This document shows positions 26,440 through 38,600 of a stretch of DNA of 64,000 bases, piece by piece; the stretch's first letter is position 1, and every line of letters begins with the position of its first letter. The position numbers and the translations under genes are program-made. Source of the stretch: Sitta carolinensis. Taxonomy: Eukaryota; Chordata; Aves; Passeriformes; Sittidae. Under the pieces are notes generated by a model. It was not told where the DNA came from, ran no database searches, and saw only the letters and a list, made by a program, of their open reading frames with translations. The stretch is taken from positions 558,001-622,000 of the forward strand of contig CM063299.1 in assembly GCA_032173965.1 (NCBI GenBank), in the 5' to 3' direction.

Positions 26440-26845
26440 TTTGCAACTTTTCCTTGAAGGCCTGAAACACACACAAGGACCCAGAGAAAGTGAAGGGGGG
26501 GGCGCGGCAGGGCGAGGACAGGAGGGAGAGGGGAGGCTAGAAGAAGATAAAAACAGAAAGAGGAAGGGAAGGGCCGGGGCAGGACGGGGATCGCGGGGGA
26601 GCGAAGGAGGGGGAAAGTGGCGAATGAATGACGGGGCGGCGCGGGGCCGGGGAGGGGGCGCAGGGCAGGACGCGGCGGCCCCTGACAGCGCGACCCGCGG
26701 CGGGGCGGGGCCGGCCGGGCCGGGGGGGGTCGGGCCGGGGGTGAAGGACAGGGGCCCCGAGGTGCGGGCGGCGGGAGGGTCTGGGGGCGGCCCCGGGTCC
26801 CCGCCCCGCCCCGCCCGGCCCGGCCCGGCCCCGGCCCCGGCCCCG

Positions 26846-26853
26846 CTCTCACC
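26846..26853 (-). other. NLK: Candidate splice donor of an untranslated NLK first exon
   Basis: The minus strand reads GGGACCAG|GTGAGAG, close to the ideal major-class donor, with the exon ending at 26,853. Together with an acceptor near 25,964 it would define a noncoding leader exon starting in the CpG island. Only transcript data can settle this. Confidence 0.35.
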
Positions 26854-26931
26854 TGGTCCCGCCGCCCCGCGCCGCGCCGCGGGCACGCGCTCCCCCCCCC
26901 CTGCGGGGCGCGCGCCCGACGCCGCCCGCAG

Positions 26932-27487
26932 CCAATCGCGCCCGGCCCGCTGGGCTGCGCGAGAGCCGCCCCCGACCAATCGCCGCGCGGCGCCCGGCGC
27001 GCCCCGCCCACCGCGCGCGGCCGTGCGGAGCCCCCCCCACGGCGCGGCCCCGCCCCCGTGACCCCGCCGGCCAATCACCGCGCGCCGCCGCGCCCGGGGC
27101 CGCCGAGACCCCGCGAGATTCCCTCACCTCACACAACCCTCACCCCGGGCGGCCCCGCCTCCCGCGCCTTCCTGCCGCTCGGCGCGGGCCGCCGGCCAAT
27201 GGGCTCCGCTCCTGCGCCACGTCCCGTCCCCGGCGCCCGCTTCTCGCCCAATCGCAGCCGCCCGTCCAGTCCGATTAGCCAATGAAGAGAAACGAAAGCC
27301 CGAAAAGAGGTTACTGGGCCAATGGCACTGGGAGGCGGGGCGGCGGCCTGACCGACAGCTCTGCTCGCCAGTGCCCGGAGCCGCCGGGCGGCGAGGCGGC
27401 CGCCGCCTCGCAAATCACGGCGCGCGGCGGCGCGTGACGGATGAGGAAGCGGCCGGTGCGCCCGGCCACAGGCGGACAGGGGCCAAT
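26932..27487 (+). promoter_or_regulatory. Cluster of eight CCAAT boxes, all on the plus strand
   Basis: CCAAT occurs at 26,932; 26,976; 27,071; 27,196; 27,248; 27,279; 27,319 and 27,483. Several have flanks favoured by NF-Y (GCCAATCG, ACCAATCG, GCCAATCA, GCCAATGG). No inverted copy lies between them, so relative to NLK all are in ATTGG orientation. CCAAT boxes of this kind are a known hallmark of CpG-island and bidirectional promoters bound by NF-Y. Confidence 0.75.
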
Positions 27488-28125
27488 GGGCGGAGGGCGC
27501 TCGCTGACGGGCAGCGGCCCGGGCCAGTAGCGGCCCGGGGCGGGGTGAGGTGAGGACGCGGCGCGCGCGGGGTCACTGTGGGCGCTGAGGGGGCGGCGGG
27601 AAGCGGCGCGCGAGCCGCGCTGAGGGCGGGCTGAGGGGCCGCGCCGGGGCCCGCTGCCCACGGCTCCTGCTGCCCCAGGCTCCTGCTCGTGGTAGCCTTG
27701 TGCCCTCCACCGCACTGTCCCGGTGCCGCCGGCCGCTCCCTCCGGGCCCGCTCAGCTCCCGCCCGGGTCACGGTGCCCTCGGGTCTCGCTGGCTTCGGGC
27801 TGGCCCCGCTCCGTCCCGCCGCCGGCGGTCCCGCAGTGCCAGGGCCGACGAGGAGGGCCTGCGGGGGGCTGTGGGGTTTTGGGGCCTGTTTTTCGGCTCT
27901 CCAAGGACCGGAGAGCGGCGAAGTGCCGGGCTGGCGGCGGGGTCCCTGGGCGGTGGCTCCATGTCACGCCGCCCGTGAGCTCCCCTTGGCAGGAAGGGCA
28001 ATAAACCGCTAATGAGAGCGTGTCGATGCTCCCAGCAGCACGGCCGTGGCCCATCGCCCGAGGCTCTCTCTGCGAGGCTCCTTCAGCGTGCTCAGCACAC
28101 GCTCAGGGGCTCAGTCCTGGTTAAC

Positions 28126-28193
28126 TTGATCCGCTTCGAACCGGTCCGAACCGGTTTGATCCTGTCTGAACCCGTTTGATCCGGTTTGAACCA
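28126..28193. repeat. 10-bp repeat built on AACCGGTT-like half sites
   Basis: Six to seven 10-bp units in strict register (CCGCTTCGAA, CCGGTCCGAA, CCGGTTTGAT, CCTGTCTGAA, CCCGTTTGAT, CCGGTTTGAA). They create the octamer AACCGGTT at 28,149-28,156 and AACCGGTC at 28,139-28,146. AACCGGTT is the known consensus for Grainyhead-like/CP2 factors. The array lies about 120 bp beyond the CpG island. A binding role is inference. Confidence 0.8.
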
Positions 28194-31100
28194 GCACAGA
28201 AATACTCTTGGGCTGTTTTAGTCCCCTCACGCTACGAATCTGCATACCTGAGGACTGCAGTGTCTTTGGGTAAGCCATCAGTGTTCCCTAAACACAGGGA
28301 TGAGTAAAAACTTGACAGTTTTAACACTTTGCATTTTCTCATGCGAATATTAATTATATCTGATTAATAGTTTTACCTCAGAAAAACTCTCCCAGGTTAC
28401 TGGAGCCTCTCCCATGGTGGCAGAGTTAAATTACCGTGAGGGTGATAAAGAGGTTCCTTCAGGTAACTGAACTGAGCAGTTCCAGAGGCAGGCAGTGACT
28501 GACAGGGGATCTGCTCTGCTGTGCCGGCAGCTGGCGGCCTCTCCTCCGCTGGAAAAGAGCCCACCGGAGCTGTGACAGGACAGCTGCAGTGCTGAGGTGT
28601 TACCAGCAGATCCCTGAAGGTGCACGCCTGCCATTGCCCTCTCTGTTTCTGAAAATGGACAGCATCAGGCTCCTCTGCAGGGGGAGGAAGAGAGGCTATA
28701 AATGTGGCAGCCTGTTGTGATTCTTGAAACCTCAGTGCAAAATCTTTGCGAGAATGGGTTTGATAATTTGGGGGTACTTTATTATAACAATGGGGTTTGG
28801 GTAAATTTTTGCTTGGTCTTTGAGAATATAATCAAGAAAAATCCTGTGGGACTGAAGACGGTTTCCTTTGTTAAATCTATCTATCCCTGTTGCATTTGGA
28901 AATATGGTCACTAATAATCCAGTCTGGAATTATATCAGAGTTTTGCTGTCATGTCACCATTTTAAAAACAGAGATGGCACCTAAGAAAATCAAGCAAATT
29001 TTGGTTTAAAGCTATTTTATATTACCTATTGGAAGAAGAAACAGAATACTTACTTAGAGCTTATATTTGTAGCTCTCTGACTGAGGTTTCTGTGGGAGCT
29101 GATAACAAGCTGGGTCTGAATATGGTACACCCCAAGGGTTCTCCTGGTTTCTGCTTCCCTCGGGTTCCTGGGAGGTGGTGTGGGGGAGAAGGAAGGAGCT
29201 GGGTACAAAAGGGCATAGGGCTGTATTGGCAGGGCTGGAAGGCTTTTAAAACTCTCCCACACGTTTTCATTATGGACTTTTCTTTTTCTCTCTTACTGCA
29301 AAACGTTTTTAAAGTGGTAAAATGGAGTGGTGGCCTAGTAATCCTTGTATGGGAAGTTGGGTTCTCGGTGTATGTGCAGGTCAGTGTCTCAGTGCTGTTA
29401 TTAAAGTCAGAGCACACAGTGCAACCTTAACTGCTTGTTCAGTTAGCTGCTTTACTGGGTAAATAAGTGTCTTGCCTCAGAAGTGCCCTGAAAGTGCTGT
29501 TAGATGCTGTTGTGCTGGTGGATTCTCAGCAACAGGAGCAGAAGTGCAGGGTTTGCAATCCTGGCACTGGTCCCTCTTTTCCTGGCAGCCTTTGACCAGA
29601 TCACTCCAAACCGCTCTCCAGCTTCCATCTGGAAAGTGTTTGTAAAATCTGGGACCCACTTTATTGGTTTTAGCTCAATGCTGCAGCCCCATTATTTTCT
29701 TTGCCCTTGGAAGGTGCAGCAGCCCCTCTCAGTGAGGTGAAGCCTGGTGAGGGATGGACTTATCTTGGTGCCCAGATGGAGTTCTGTCAGGTGCCAGCGT
29801 TGGGTGGCCCACCCTAACCAGAGTATCTTCTGTGCACACTGGGTTCATAAACACTTTCAACTGGTGTCCCTGGCCTCTGTCACACTGTGAAACTGAAGAG
29901 CTCTCAGTTCAAATGCTTTTTAGGCTGTTCATGCTGGGAAAGTTAAGGACAAGATTTGGTTGATTCATACAGACGTGTAAGAAAAAACCAGAAGGGTAGT
30001 AAGGAAAATATGTGCTCACCTAATAGACCCTTTGTTTTCTCAGTAGAGGTCTGTTACTGCATATGGAAACACAGGGCTCACACTTGTTCATTTCTGAAAA
30101 TCCACAGCTTCAAGTTTAGCCTTTTCTGGCTCCTGAGAGATTTCTTTTCCCCTAGGGTTTGACACTTGCTTTGCAGGGTTATAATCTCTGACAGTGCTCT
30201 GCATACGGGCAAGGGATGGTAGACAATTTGTAATCTGCTAGTCCTGGTTTTTTGATACTCCTCAGCAGTGTTTTAACTTTAAAATTCTCCACAAAAGATT
30301 GTATCATCTTGAACAATATAAAATATAATGGTCCTGTTCCAGATGTAATATATCGGCTTTTTTTCTTGTCCCACATGAACTAGCTGTGAAAACAGAACTC
30401 GAAATATTAGAATAAGTCTTTTGATTGTGTGTTGTATATGAATGTCCTTCAGCATGTAGGCATGTAGGGGTTTTATGAACCTTTAATGCGGAAAAAAAAT
30501 AACATTAAGTGGAACAAAGCATAATAAAATGCACAGATTTGTCTCTGATCCACAAAAGGGGTGCTCTGAGCTGCACTATTGATAATTTATCATGTGGGTG
30601 TTTGACAAGCCCACACATACCCTGATATAACACTCTGCAGATACAGTCCTCACTGTTCTGTAACACCCTGGAAATATTTAATTCATAAATCCTGATGCTG
30701 AAGCCCTTAAGGTGTCAGAAACATGGTGCTCATGCCTGTGAATCTGAGCAGGTTTGGTTAGTCAGATAAATACCATGCTCAAGAAAACTGTGATCCTAAC
30801 ATGCAACAGAATAAACATCTACGTGAAATATCATGGGATTAAAATTCCTGTTGGAATATGTTAGCCCTTTTCTTTGCAAGGAATAATTTTCCAGAGTTTT
30901 TGTCTTTAAAACCTTTTCTCCACGAAACTCGAATAAATTCCTCCATTAATAAAATGCAGAGAGGAGCAGGGGAAGAAACATTTTAGTTTAGCTTTGGTTG
31001 TCTATAAAGGTTTCTGTCTTAACTTTTGAAAGGATGGCAATATTCCTTCCTCTAGGAGGAGGGCAGGATCTGCTTGTCTTATGGAATGAGAGACAAACCC

Positions 31101-33730
31101 CTGCCCTGCTCAGGGCAACGTTTCCATAAGGTTGAGGGAAAAGAATCGAGTAACCCAGCTGAGCAGGTGTGGTGAGGTGGTCGGTCAGGCCAGCAGGCAG
31201 GGTGGCTCTCTAGAGCAGCACTGTGGCAATGTGGCACTGCCTTGGACAGCAGTTAACTGATGGGATGGTGCTTCCTGCAGCAGGGCAGCGTGACGTGCCT
31301 GGGACGGGGTAGGGACGACTGGTGTGAGTGACAGACGGTGTCACCCCTCTGTGAGAAGGTTGTGCCTCTCCCTGATGTTGGCCATCAGACTGCAGGCGCC
31401 TGTGTTGCTGCCCTGGTTGTCAGCCCCTCTGGCTCTTGCAGAGCAGTTTTTTTGTGGGGGGATCACAGTTCTGCCCCAAGTCTGTCCAGTTTGCAGCATA
31501 TACAGATATGATGGTCAGGATCAGCACTGCAGCTTGAAATCATCCCCAAAATGCCACCTCCTAAACACTGAGCTTGTGCTCTGCAGAGCTTTCTAGCCAG
31601 AAGTGTTTTCTTTCGAGAGTTCTGAAGGACTTACTGAGTTCTTTCCTGACTGCAGCACTTAAGCATGAGCTTGGCTTTAAGTGGGAATGCTTAGGTGCTT
31701 ACAGTTGGTTTGTAATAATTAGGCATTTACAAACTTAAGCCTGATTGTTTAATCTTTTCCTAAATACCAGTTGCAGGAGGCAGAGGGGGCATCTTTATCC
31801 CCTGCTGCTTTTGGGAGAAAGTGTCAGTTCTGCGGTTCTCTCTGTTCTATATTTCTTTGCACCAGAAATGACCCTGCTGCTCTTTGTCGACAGTGTTTCC
31901 TTTTATCCCTCTCCTGGCAGCTGCTCTTGCTCCATTCTGATGTTGGAACAGCAAATGAATTCCCTCTGAAGCAAATGTCAAGCCAGTAAAGATGTTGAAG
32001 CAGCAAGAAAATCATCTCTGTCTCTGAAGACGGAATTGGAGACCTTTGTGAATGAGATGTTCTTAAAATAGCTCCACAGTGTGTTATCTTCCCTAGAAGG
32101 TGCAGAATTGAAAGCACCACCACAAGGCACTTGTCCTTGTGTGAGCAGCATCCCTAAATGATGGGTTTTGGAGAGGGGAGAGAAACAGGCGACTTCCTTT
32201 TCCTCTTCTCCAGGCAAAAAGCACTGCATGATTTTAAACCGTGTGATGGTACGTTTCTGTTTTTTCCAAGAGTTGCATTGCTGTTTTCTGCTCGTTTATG
32301 TGTTGAGTGACCTTGTTCTCCGTCATCCACTGTTTCTGGAGTAAACTGGTAGCTAAAAGTAAGCCAAGCCACGAGCTGAGTAGGGGTGCTCTGAATTACC
32401 CTGTCTATGGGTCGGGGTGGTTGTGGCCTGTGTGGAGAGCAGAGATTCTCAGCTGCTGGGGTGTGCCACAGCCTGCACAGGCTGAACTCAGCATTGAGTC
32501 ACATCATGCCGTTCAGTTCCTGTCTTGAGTCAAACCTGTTGACCAAGGAAGATAGCAGCTTTGGAAATCTTCCCTTCCATGGGACTTTGGAGTCACTGCT
32601 CAGGTGATGGAAGCTCCATCTCTGTGGTCAGACGGACAGCAGGCATTGGTTGTACCTGGAGAATTTGGCCAGTTTGGGGTGTTTGATTCCCTGGCAGCCT
32701 CAGGAGAGCGTTGTGCCCAGCAGCAGGGTTGGTGTGAGCTGCTGGGCTGTGACTGAGTACAGTGCAGGGCTCACAGCCTGGGGTCCCACAGCCTGAGGGG
32801 CCAGTGCTCCACGGGTTACAGGTGCCTCACAGTTGTGCTGCTGCTTCGTAATTCTGTCCTTGAAATCAGATGTTTTTGAAGATAGTAAATCCTGCATATG
32901 GGTACTTTGGAGCAAAAAATCTAGACTGCACCTGTGACGCGCACATGATCTGTTATTATTTTGTTTATCAAAAAAATTTTTGTAATGAATGGAATTGAGG
33001 GTTTGGGCGGTAAAATTAATCCAGAAAAGTCTGATATACCTTTTGCCACAATCATGGGTAGAATCTTTTACATGCTTGTGAATATCTGAATACTTCTATT
33101 TTTCTTCAGCTTGGTGGAATGGGAATTGATAAGTAAAAATACTAGGAGCAAAAGTGAAATCACTTAATTGAAGAACAGGGATTTTTATAGCAGTTTCATA
33201 ATTATATTCATAACCTAAGTTTAACTGGGAGAATGTTAAAATTTTGATATCTTTAGTGTTTCATCTTTTGTGTGAAGATAGAAATAATTAGCTGTACTGA
33301 TATAACACAGTGTTTTCAGAGGTTTCTCAGTTGTTTTAAGACTATTAATGTTTTTCCTAGTCCTGTCTTTTTTTACATGATAATATCTCTTTAAGGACTT
33401 TCTTTACCAGATCAATTCCTTTCCTACCAGGAGAACTAAAGCTTTTCAGCTGTCTGTCCAATTTATCCTTCTGGACTAAATTTCTCATCTCGAGATAACC
33501 AGCAGCAACTCTCCCCTCAGGAGGTTTGTATCAATTAGTTCTGCATCACTAATTCCTGTGGTGTTGGGGGACCAGTGGGTTGTAAGAAGGCTGCTCTGTA
33601 AACAGTTATGGCTCTTGGGCGGTTGTCTGTGTTTTTTTGTTCATTGGCCGTGGGTCCATCCCTGTGGCTCGTGCTTGCCCTGTCCTCGCCTGTGCAGGCG
33701 GGCTCTGCTGCAGTGCAGAGGGTGTGCGGG
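28194..33730. other. Noncoding stretch between the NLK island and the 10-bp array
   Basis: Unique, moderately AT-rich sequence. I found no exon with recognisable homology, no transposon end and no tandem array. Short open frames (up to 133 codons at 29,029-29,430) carry no domains. Confidence 0.6.
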
Positions 33731-35630
33731 CTGATTGGAGCTGATCGGGGCTGATCGGGGCTGTTCTGGACTGTTTGGCGCTGTTCTGGACTGTTCTGGA
33801 CTGTTCGGCACTGCTCGGCGCTGTTCTGGACTGTTCTGGACTGCTCGGCGCTGTTCGGGACTGTTCTGGACTGTTCTGGACTGCTCGGCGCTGTTTGGGG
33901 CTGTTCTGGACTGCTCGGGGCTGTTCTGGGCTGTTCTGGACTGCTTGGGGCTGTTCTGGACTGTTCTGGACTGCTTGGGGCTGTTCTGGGCTGTTCTGGA
34001 CTGCTCGGGGCTGTTCTGGGCTGTTCTGGACTGCTCGGGGCTGTTCTGGGCTGTTCTGGACTGCTTGGGGCTGTTCTGGACTGCTCGGGGCTGTTCTGGG
34101 CTGTTCTGGACTGCTCGGGGCTGTTCTGGACTGCTCGGGGCTGTTCTGGGCTGTTCTGGACTGCTCGGGGCTGTTCTGGACTGCTCGGGGCTGTTCTGGG
34201 CTGTTCTGGACTGCTCGGGGCTATTCTGGACTGTTCTGGACTGCTCGGCGCTGCTCAGGACTGTTCTGGACTGCTCGGGGCTGTTCAGGACTGTTCTGGA
34301 CTCTTCAGCGCTGCTCGGCGCTGTTCTGGACTGTTCTGGACTGCTCGGCGCTGTTCGGCGCTGCTCGGTGCTGTTCTGGACTGTTCTGGACTGCTCGGCG
34401 CTGTTCGGGACTGTTCGGGACTGTTCTGGACTGCTCGGCGCTGTTCGGGACTGTTCTGGACTGCTCGGGGCGGTTCTGGACTGTTCTGGACTCTTCAGCG
34501 CTGCTCGGCGCTGCTCGGCGCTGCTCGGGGCTGTTCTGGACTGCTCGGGGCTGTTCTGGACTGTTCGGCGCTGCTCGGCGCTGTTCTGGACTGTTCTGGA
34601 CTGCTCGGGGCTGTTCTGGACTGTTCGGCGCTGTTCTGGACTGTTCTGGACTGCTCGGGGCTGTTCGGTGCTGTTCGGCGCTGTTCAGGATTGTTCTGGA
34701 CTGTTCTGGACTGTTCGGCGCTGTTCAGGACTGTTCTGGACTGTTCGACGCTGCTCGGCGCTGTTCTGGACTGTTCGGCGCTGTTCGGCGCTGTTCAGGA
34801 CTGTTCTGGACTGTTCTGGACTGCTCGGGACTGTTCTGGACTGTTCTGGACTCTTCAGCGCTGCTCGGCGCTGCTCGGCGCTGTTCTGGACTGTTCTGGA
34901 CTGCTCGGGACTGTTCTGGACTGTTCTGGACTCTTCAGCGCTGCTCGGCGCTGCTCGGCGCTGTTCTGGACTGTTCTGGACTGCTCGGGACTGTTCTGGA
35001 CTGTTCTGGACTCTTCAGCGCTGCTCGGCGCTGCTCGGCGCTGTTCTGGACTGCTCGGGGCTGTTCGGCACTGCTCAGCGCTGTTCGGGACTGTTCTGGA
35101 CTGTTCTGCACTGTTCGGCGCTGTTCTGGACTGTTCTGGACTGCTCGGGTCTGTTCTGGACTGTTCGGCGCTGCTCGGCGCTGTTCGGGACTGTTCTGGA
35201 CTGCTCGGCGCTGTTCTGGACTGTTCGGCGCTGTTCTGGACTGTTCTGGACTGCTCGGCGCTGTTCTGGACTGTTCTGGACTGCTTGGGGCTGTTCTGGA
35301 CTGTTCTGCACTGCTCGGCGCTGTTCTGGACTGTTCTGCACTGTTCGGCGCTGTTCTGGACTGTTCTGGACTGCTCGGGTCTGTTCTGGACTGTTCGGCG
35401 CTGCTCGGCGCTGTTCGGGACTGTTCTGGACTGCTCGGCGCTGTTCTGGACTGTTCGGCGCTGTTCTGGACTGTTCTGCACTGTTCGGCGCTGTTCTGGA
35501 CTGTTCTGGACTGCTCGGTGCTGTTCTGGACTGTTCTGCACTGTTCGGCGCTGTTCAGGACTGTTCGGCGCTGTTCTGGACTGTTCTGCACTGTTCGGCG
35601 CTGTTCTGGACTCTTCGGCGCTGCTCGGCG
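33731..35630. repeat. Minisatellite with strict 10-bp unit (CTGTTCTGGA family), 190 units
   Basis: A 1.9-kb array in which every unit is exactly 10 bp: no insertion or deletion was seen over 190 consecutive units. The main variants are CTGTTCTGGA (about 76 exact copies by hand count), CTGCTCGGCG, CTGTTCGGCG, CTGCTCGGGG and CTGTTCTGGG. Higher-order structure is visible: a roughly 30-bp pattern at about 33,910-34,050, an 80-bp pattern marked by CTCTTCAGCG at 34,851, 34,931 and 35,011, and a 150-bp segment (35,091-35,240) repeated without change 230 bp later (35,321-35,470). Since 10 is not divisible by 3, all three frames give the same decapeptide cycle, hence open frames up to 658 codons on the plus strand. 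It is not a gene. Confidence 0.96.
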
Positions 35631-38600
35631 CTGTGAGCCCCCCGTGCTGTGCCAGCCCTGCTGGCTCCAGCCCCTGCCGTGGAACGGGTGGGAAGTGTCC
35701 GCTGCTGTGGATAGCGGCAGTGGAGATCACTCTGGCAGGAAGGCAGGTTAGTCTGCAGCTGGAAAGCAGGCCAGGCTTCGCCTAATCCCTCCCTTAGCCA
35801 CAGAAAGGTGCTTTAATCTATTTATTCTGCATTTGGCCGTTTTTTCAGCACTGATCTATCTGCAATTGCAGTTGCACTGTTAGTCTGTTTTATCCGTTTG
35901 CCATTAGCAGGACAGGAGGCTGTTTTCAGTCACTCGGGTCTAATCCCAGCAGTGCTCTAGGATCTTGGGAATTGCTCTGCCTTTTGACAGAAGTAAACGA
36001 CATCTAACGTGTCATTTTTAAGAACCTGCTACCAGCAATTTTAGGATTTTGTTAGCTGATTTTCTTTTTGCTGATGTTTTAGCCAAAGCTAATTTGATAG
36101 GATTTTAGAGGAGGAAAATTAAAAGGACAGAATCATCCAGGAAGCTCATTAAAATGGAAACCCTGAAAAAACTGGGTAATTGGGCATTGATTCTGTCCTC
36201 CCCCCTCACTTTATGAGCAGTATTGTATTAAAAGTAACATGTCTGCAGGATGATGCTTCAACATCTGTTACTGTTGAAACAAAATTATTTGCTTGGGGTT
36301 TTGTCTCTACATTCTTAAACATCTGCACGTGTAGATCTACCCTGTGTCTTTTTCTCCCATCAAACACAGCTCCTTTCCAGGGAAAAGGCATCAAAGGGAA
36401 TGGGATCCTCCCTGTGGTTTGGAGGGGGGTTCTGCATCGCGCTGCCTGGTGTTAGCTCTTGGGTGAGTGGCTGTGCAGTGAGTCATGTGAGCGGGGACTC
36501 GGGCTGCTGGGGAGCCCCGGCACGGGTTTGGTGCTCCGACATGTGATAATGTGAACAAAGAAGTTCACAGGCTGTCAGCCGGCTGCCTCCTGAAGTATCA
36601 GTGTCACCTTATGTGATTAAACCTATGCAAATAATTGTCGTTATTTTCTGTTCTCAGAATATTTGCAGGGAAATCACATTTTTAAAAAAGTACTTAATTC
36701 TGAAGATGCTCAATAGTTGTACTGGGATTTAGATTTTTTTTTTCTTTACAGGCTGATCCAATAAATTGATTCTAAATCTAGCTTGCTGAATGTTTGCTAT
36801 TTCAATCACTTTGGCTGTGATTATTGTGATAGTAAGCAATATACTTTCTTTGGTTTAAGTTTTGGATATTTGCTAAAATATACATGGCTGCATGTGCCAA
36901 TCTTAAAATTCAGTTTATTTACAAGTGTGACAGTTTTCTTCCTCTTCAATATGTGTACTATAAAAATACAATTGCATAAAGATTCATAGCAAGAAAATAA
37001 AAAAAGCTGGGCAATAGATTTGAAATAATATTGGGAAATATTTTCTGATTTCTAATAGTTATGATGTTGTGTCTTCCAGTCTTGAGAGTAAGCATGGAAA
37101 ATTTAAGCATGGTAAAGCACATGATTAAATCCATTCCTATCAGCAAAATTCTTAAACTTGATTTGAAGCATGTGCATTAGTTATATTAATAACTCATAAC
37201 TATTCCTTAAACCCAGCCAGCGTCAGACTGACTAAATATTAGAATTGCAAGGTAAATACTGCAGTAAATAAGATAAATATGGGTGCTGGCTTTGCCATGA
37301 ACTTGTCAGTGGTTTTGATTTCTACAGTCATTTTTATGGCAGTTGAAATCAGAAAAGAATGGAAATTTCAACTAATTTTTTAATATGCTGAAATGTATTA
37401 AGTTACACAAAAGAATCCATATTATAGTAATCCTGCATATATACAGGGAAAGAGTACCCAGCGTGCATGGCAGATGGTTTCAAAGGAAATCCTCGAGAGC
37501 TAGGATTAAAAAGCAATTTTCAGCAAGTTTAAAATGGGTCTCCATATTTGGGTCACAGATATTAACTCTTTCATTGCAAACAAATGAGGGAGAAGTCAGG
37601 TCAGATGGTTATGGAAATGTTTCTCCCAGTAGAAGCTGACCAGTTTGTGTTGAGGAAGAAAGGTGTGAGCTGGGCAGTGAATTCTGCTCCTGTCCTGTTC
37701 TCACACCAGTGGGAAGCAGAGTTGTGCATACAGAGACAGGGATAAAATGCAATAAATGGGATTCATCATTCCATGAACAAACACTGGCAGCCCTCTGAAA
37801 AATAATGTGTGTGTGGCTTTGATCTTTGCCCACTGAAACAAATTTCCATGAAGACACACAGATAAAAAAGCTTTAGCGTGTAAGGAACAGCAGATTTATA
37901 CCTGTTTACCTTCAGTAAATTATTACCAATCACTGTATTGAAGTGTAAAGACTTTACAGATAGCATTTCTGTATTCCTTTTTGATAGGGCGAGCATGTGT
38001 GATACAGGATAAACAAGAAATTGAACTGCAATATTGTTGCTCCATCATAGACAGAAATGGGCTCCCAGGTTTTTCTTGGAAGTATGTCTTGTGCGTGGAA
38101 AGTACGCCTGTTTTTCTCAAACACGTTTTAGGGGCACACTAGAATTTTATATTTTGTTTTTAAAGGTTATATAGTAAAATCAACGGTACCATGCAGCCAT
38201 TGTTCCAGGCTGCAGCTGTTTGGAACGTGCAGAAATCTTGTCTCCAGTCTGATGCACAGAAGGGATTGAGTGCAGGTCAGCTTTGCACTGGAGGATCACG
38301 AGAAGGCACTGGGCTTTTAGTAGATAAAAATAGGGCAGCAAGTTGGAGATTACTTGCTTTAACTAACTTATACTAGTGAGTAACCATGTCAGGAGGGTAA
38401 TTCACATTTACATCAGTGCTTTTTATACACTTTGGCAGCACAAAGGAACCTCAGGTTTGACATGAACTTTTCTTTAAAAGACACTTCCAAAGCAGAAATT
38501 CAAGTTAGACCTTAAGTACTGTTTATCACTGAACAATGAAACAGAGCAACTGATACTGCTTTATTGTGTTCCCAAAGCTCAGCTGGGAGTATTTGGAGTA

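Larger units (their letters stand above)
26440..28010. promoter_or_regulatory. NLK: CpG island, NLK promoter region
   Basis: About 1.5 kb of extremely GC- and CpG-rich DNA immediately 5' of NLK on the minus strand, the only strong island in the first half of the window. It includes GC boxes (GGGGCGGGG, GGGAGGCGGGGCGG), eight CCAAT boxes, and a purine stretch GAGAAACGAAAGCCCGAAAA near 27,286 that resembles IRF half-sites. No TATA box was found at a defined position. Possible divergent (plus-strand) transcription is suggested by donor-like sites such as GGGGTGAGG at 27,541-27,550, but is unproven. The island's open frames of 90-260 codons reflect GC content. Confidence 0.85.

Noticed and set aside
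26298..27074. 258-codon Arg/Pro/Gly-rich frame in the CpG island
   Set aside because: GC-rich sequence lacks stop codons. The frame overlaps others on both strands and has no conserved features.
33735..35785. Open frames of 633, 658 and 364 codons (plus) and 291 codons (minus) with a decapeptide repeat
   Set aside because: A 10-bp stop-free unit reads as the same 10-residue cycle in all three frames of a strand. There is no signal peptide, unique domain or splice evidence.
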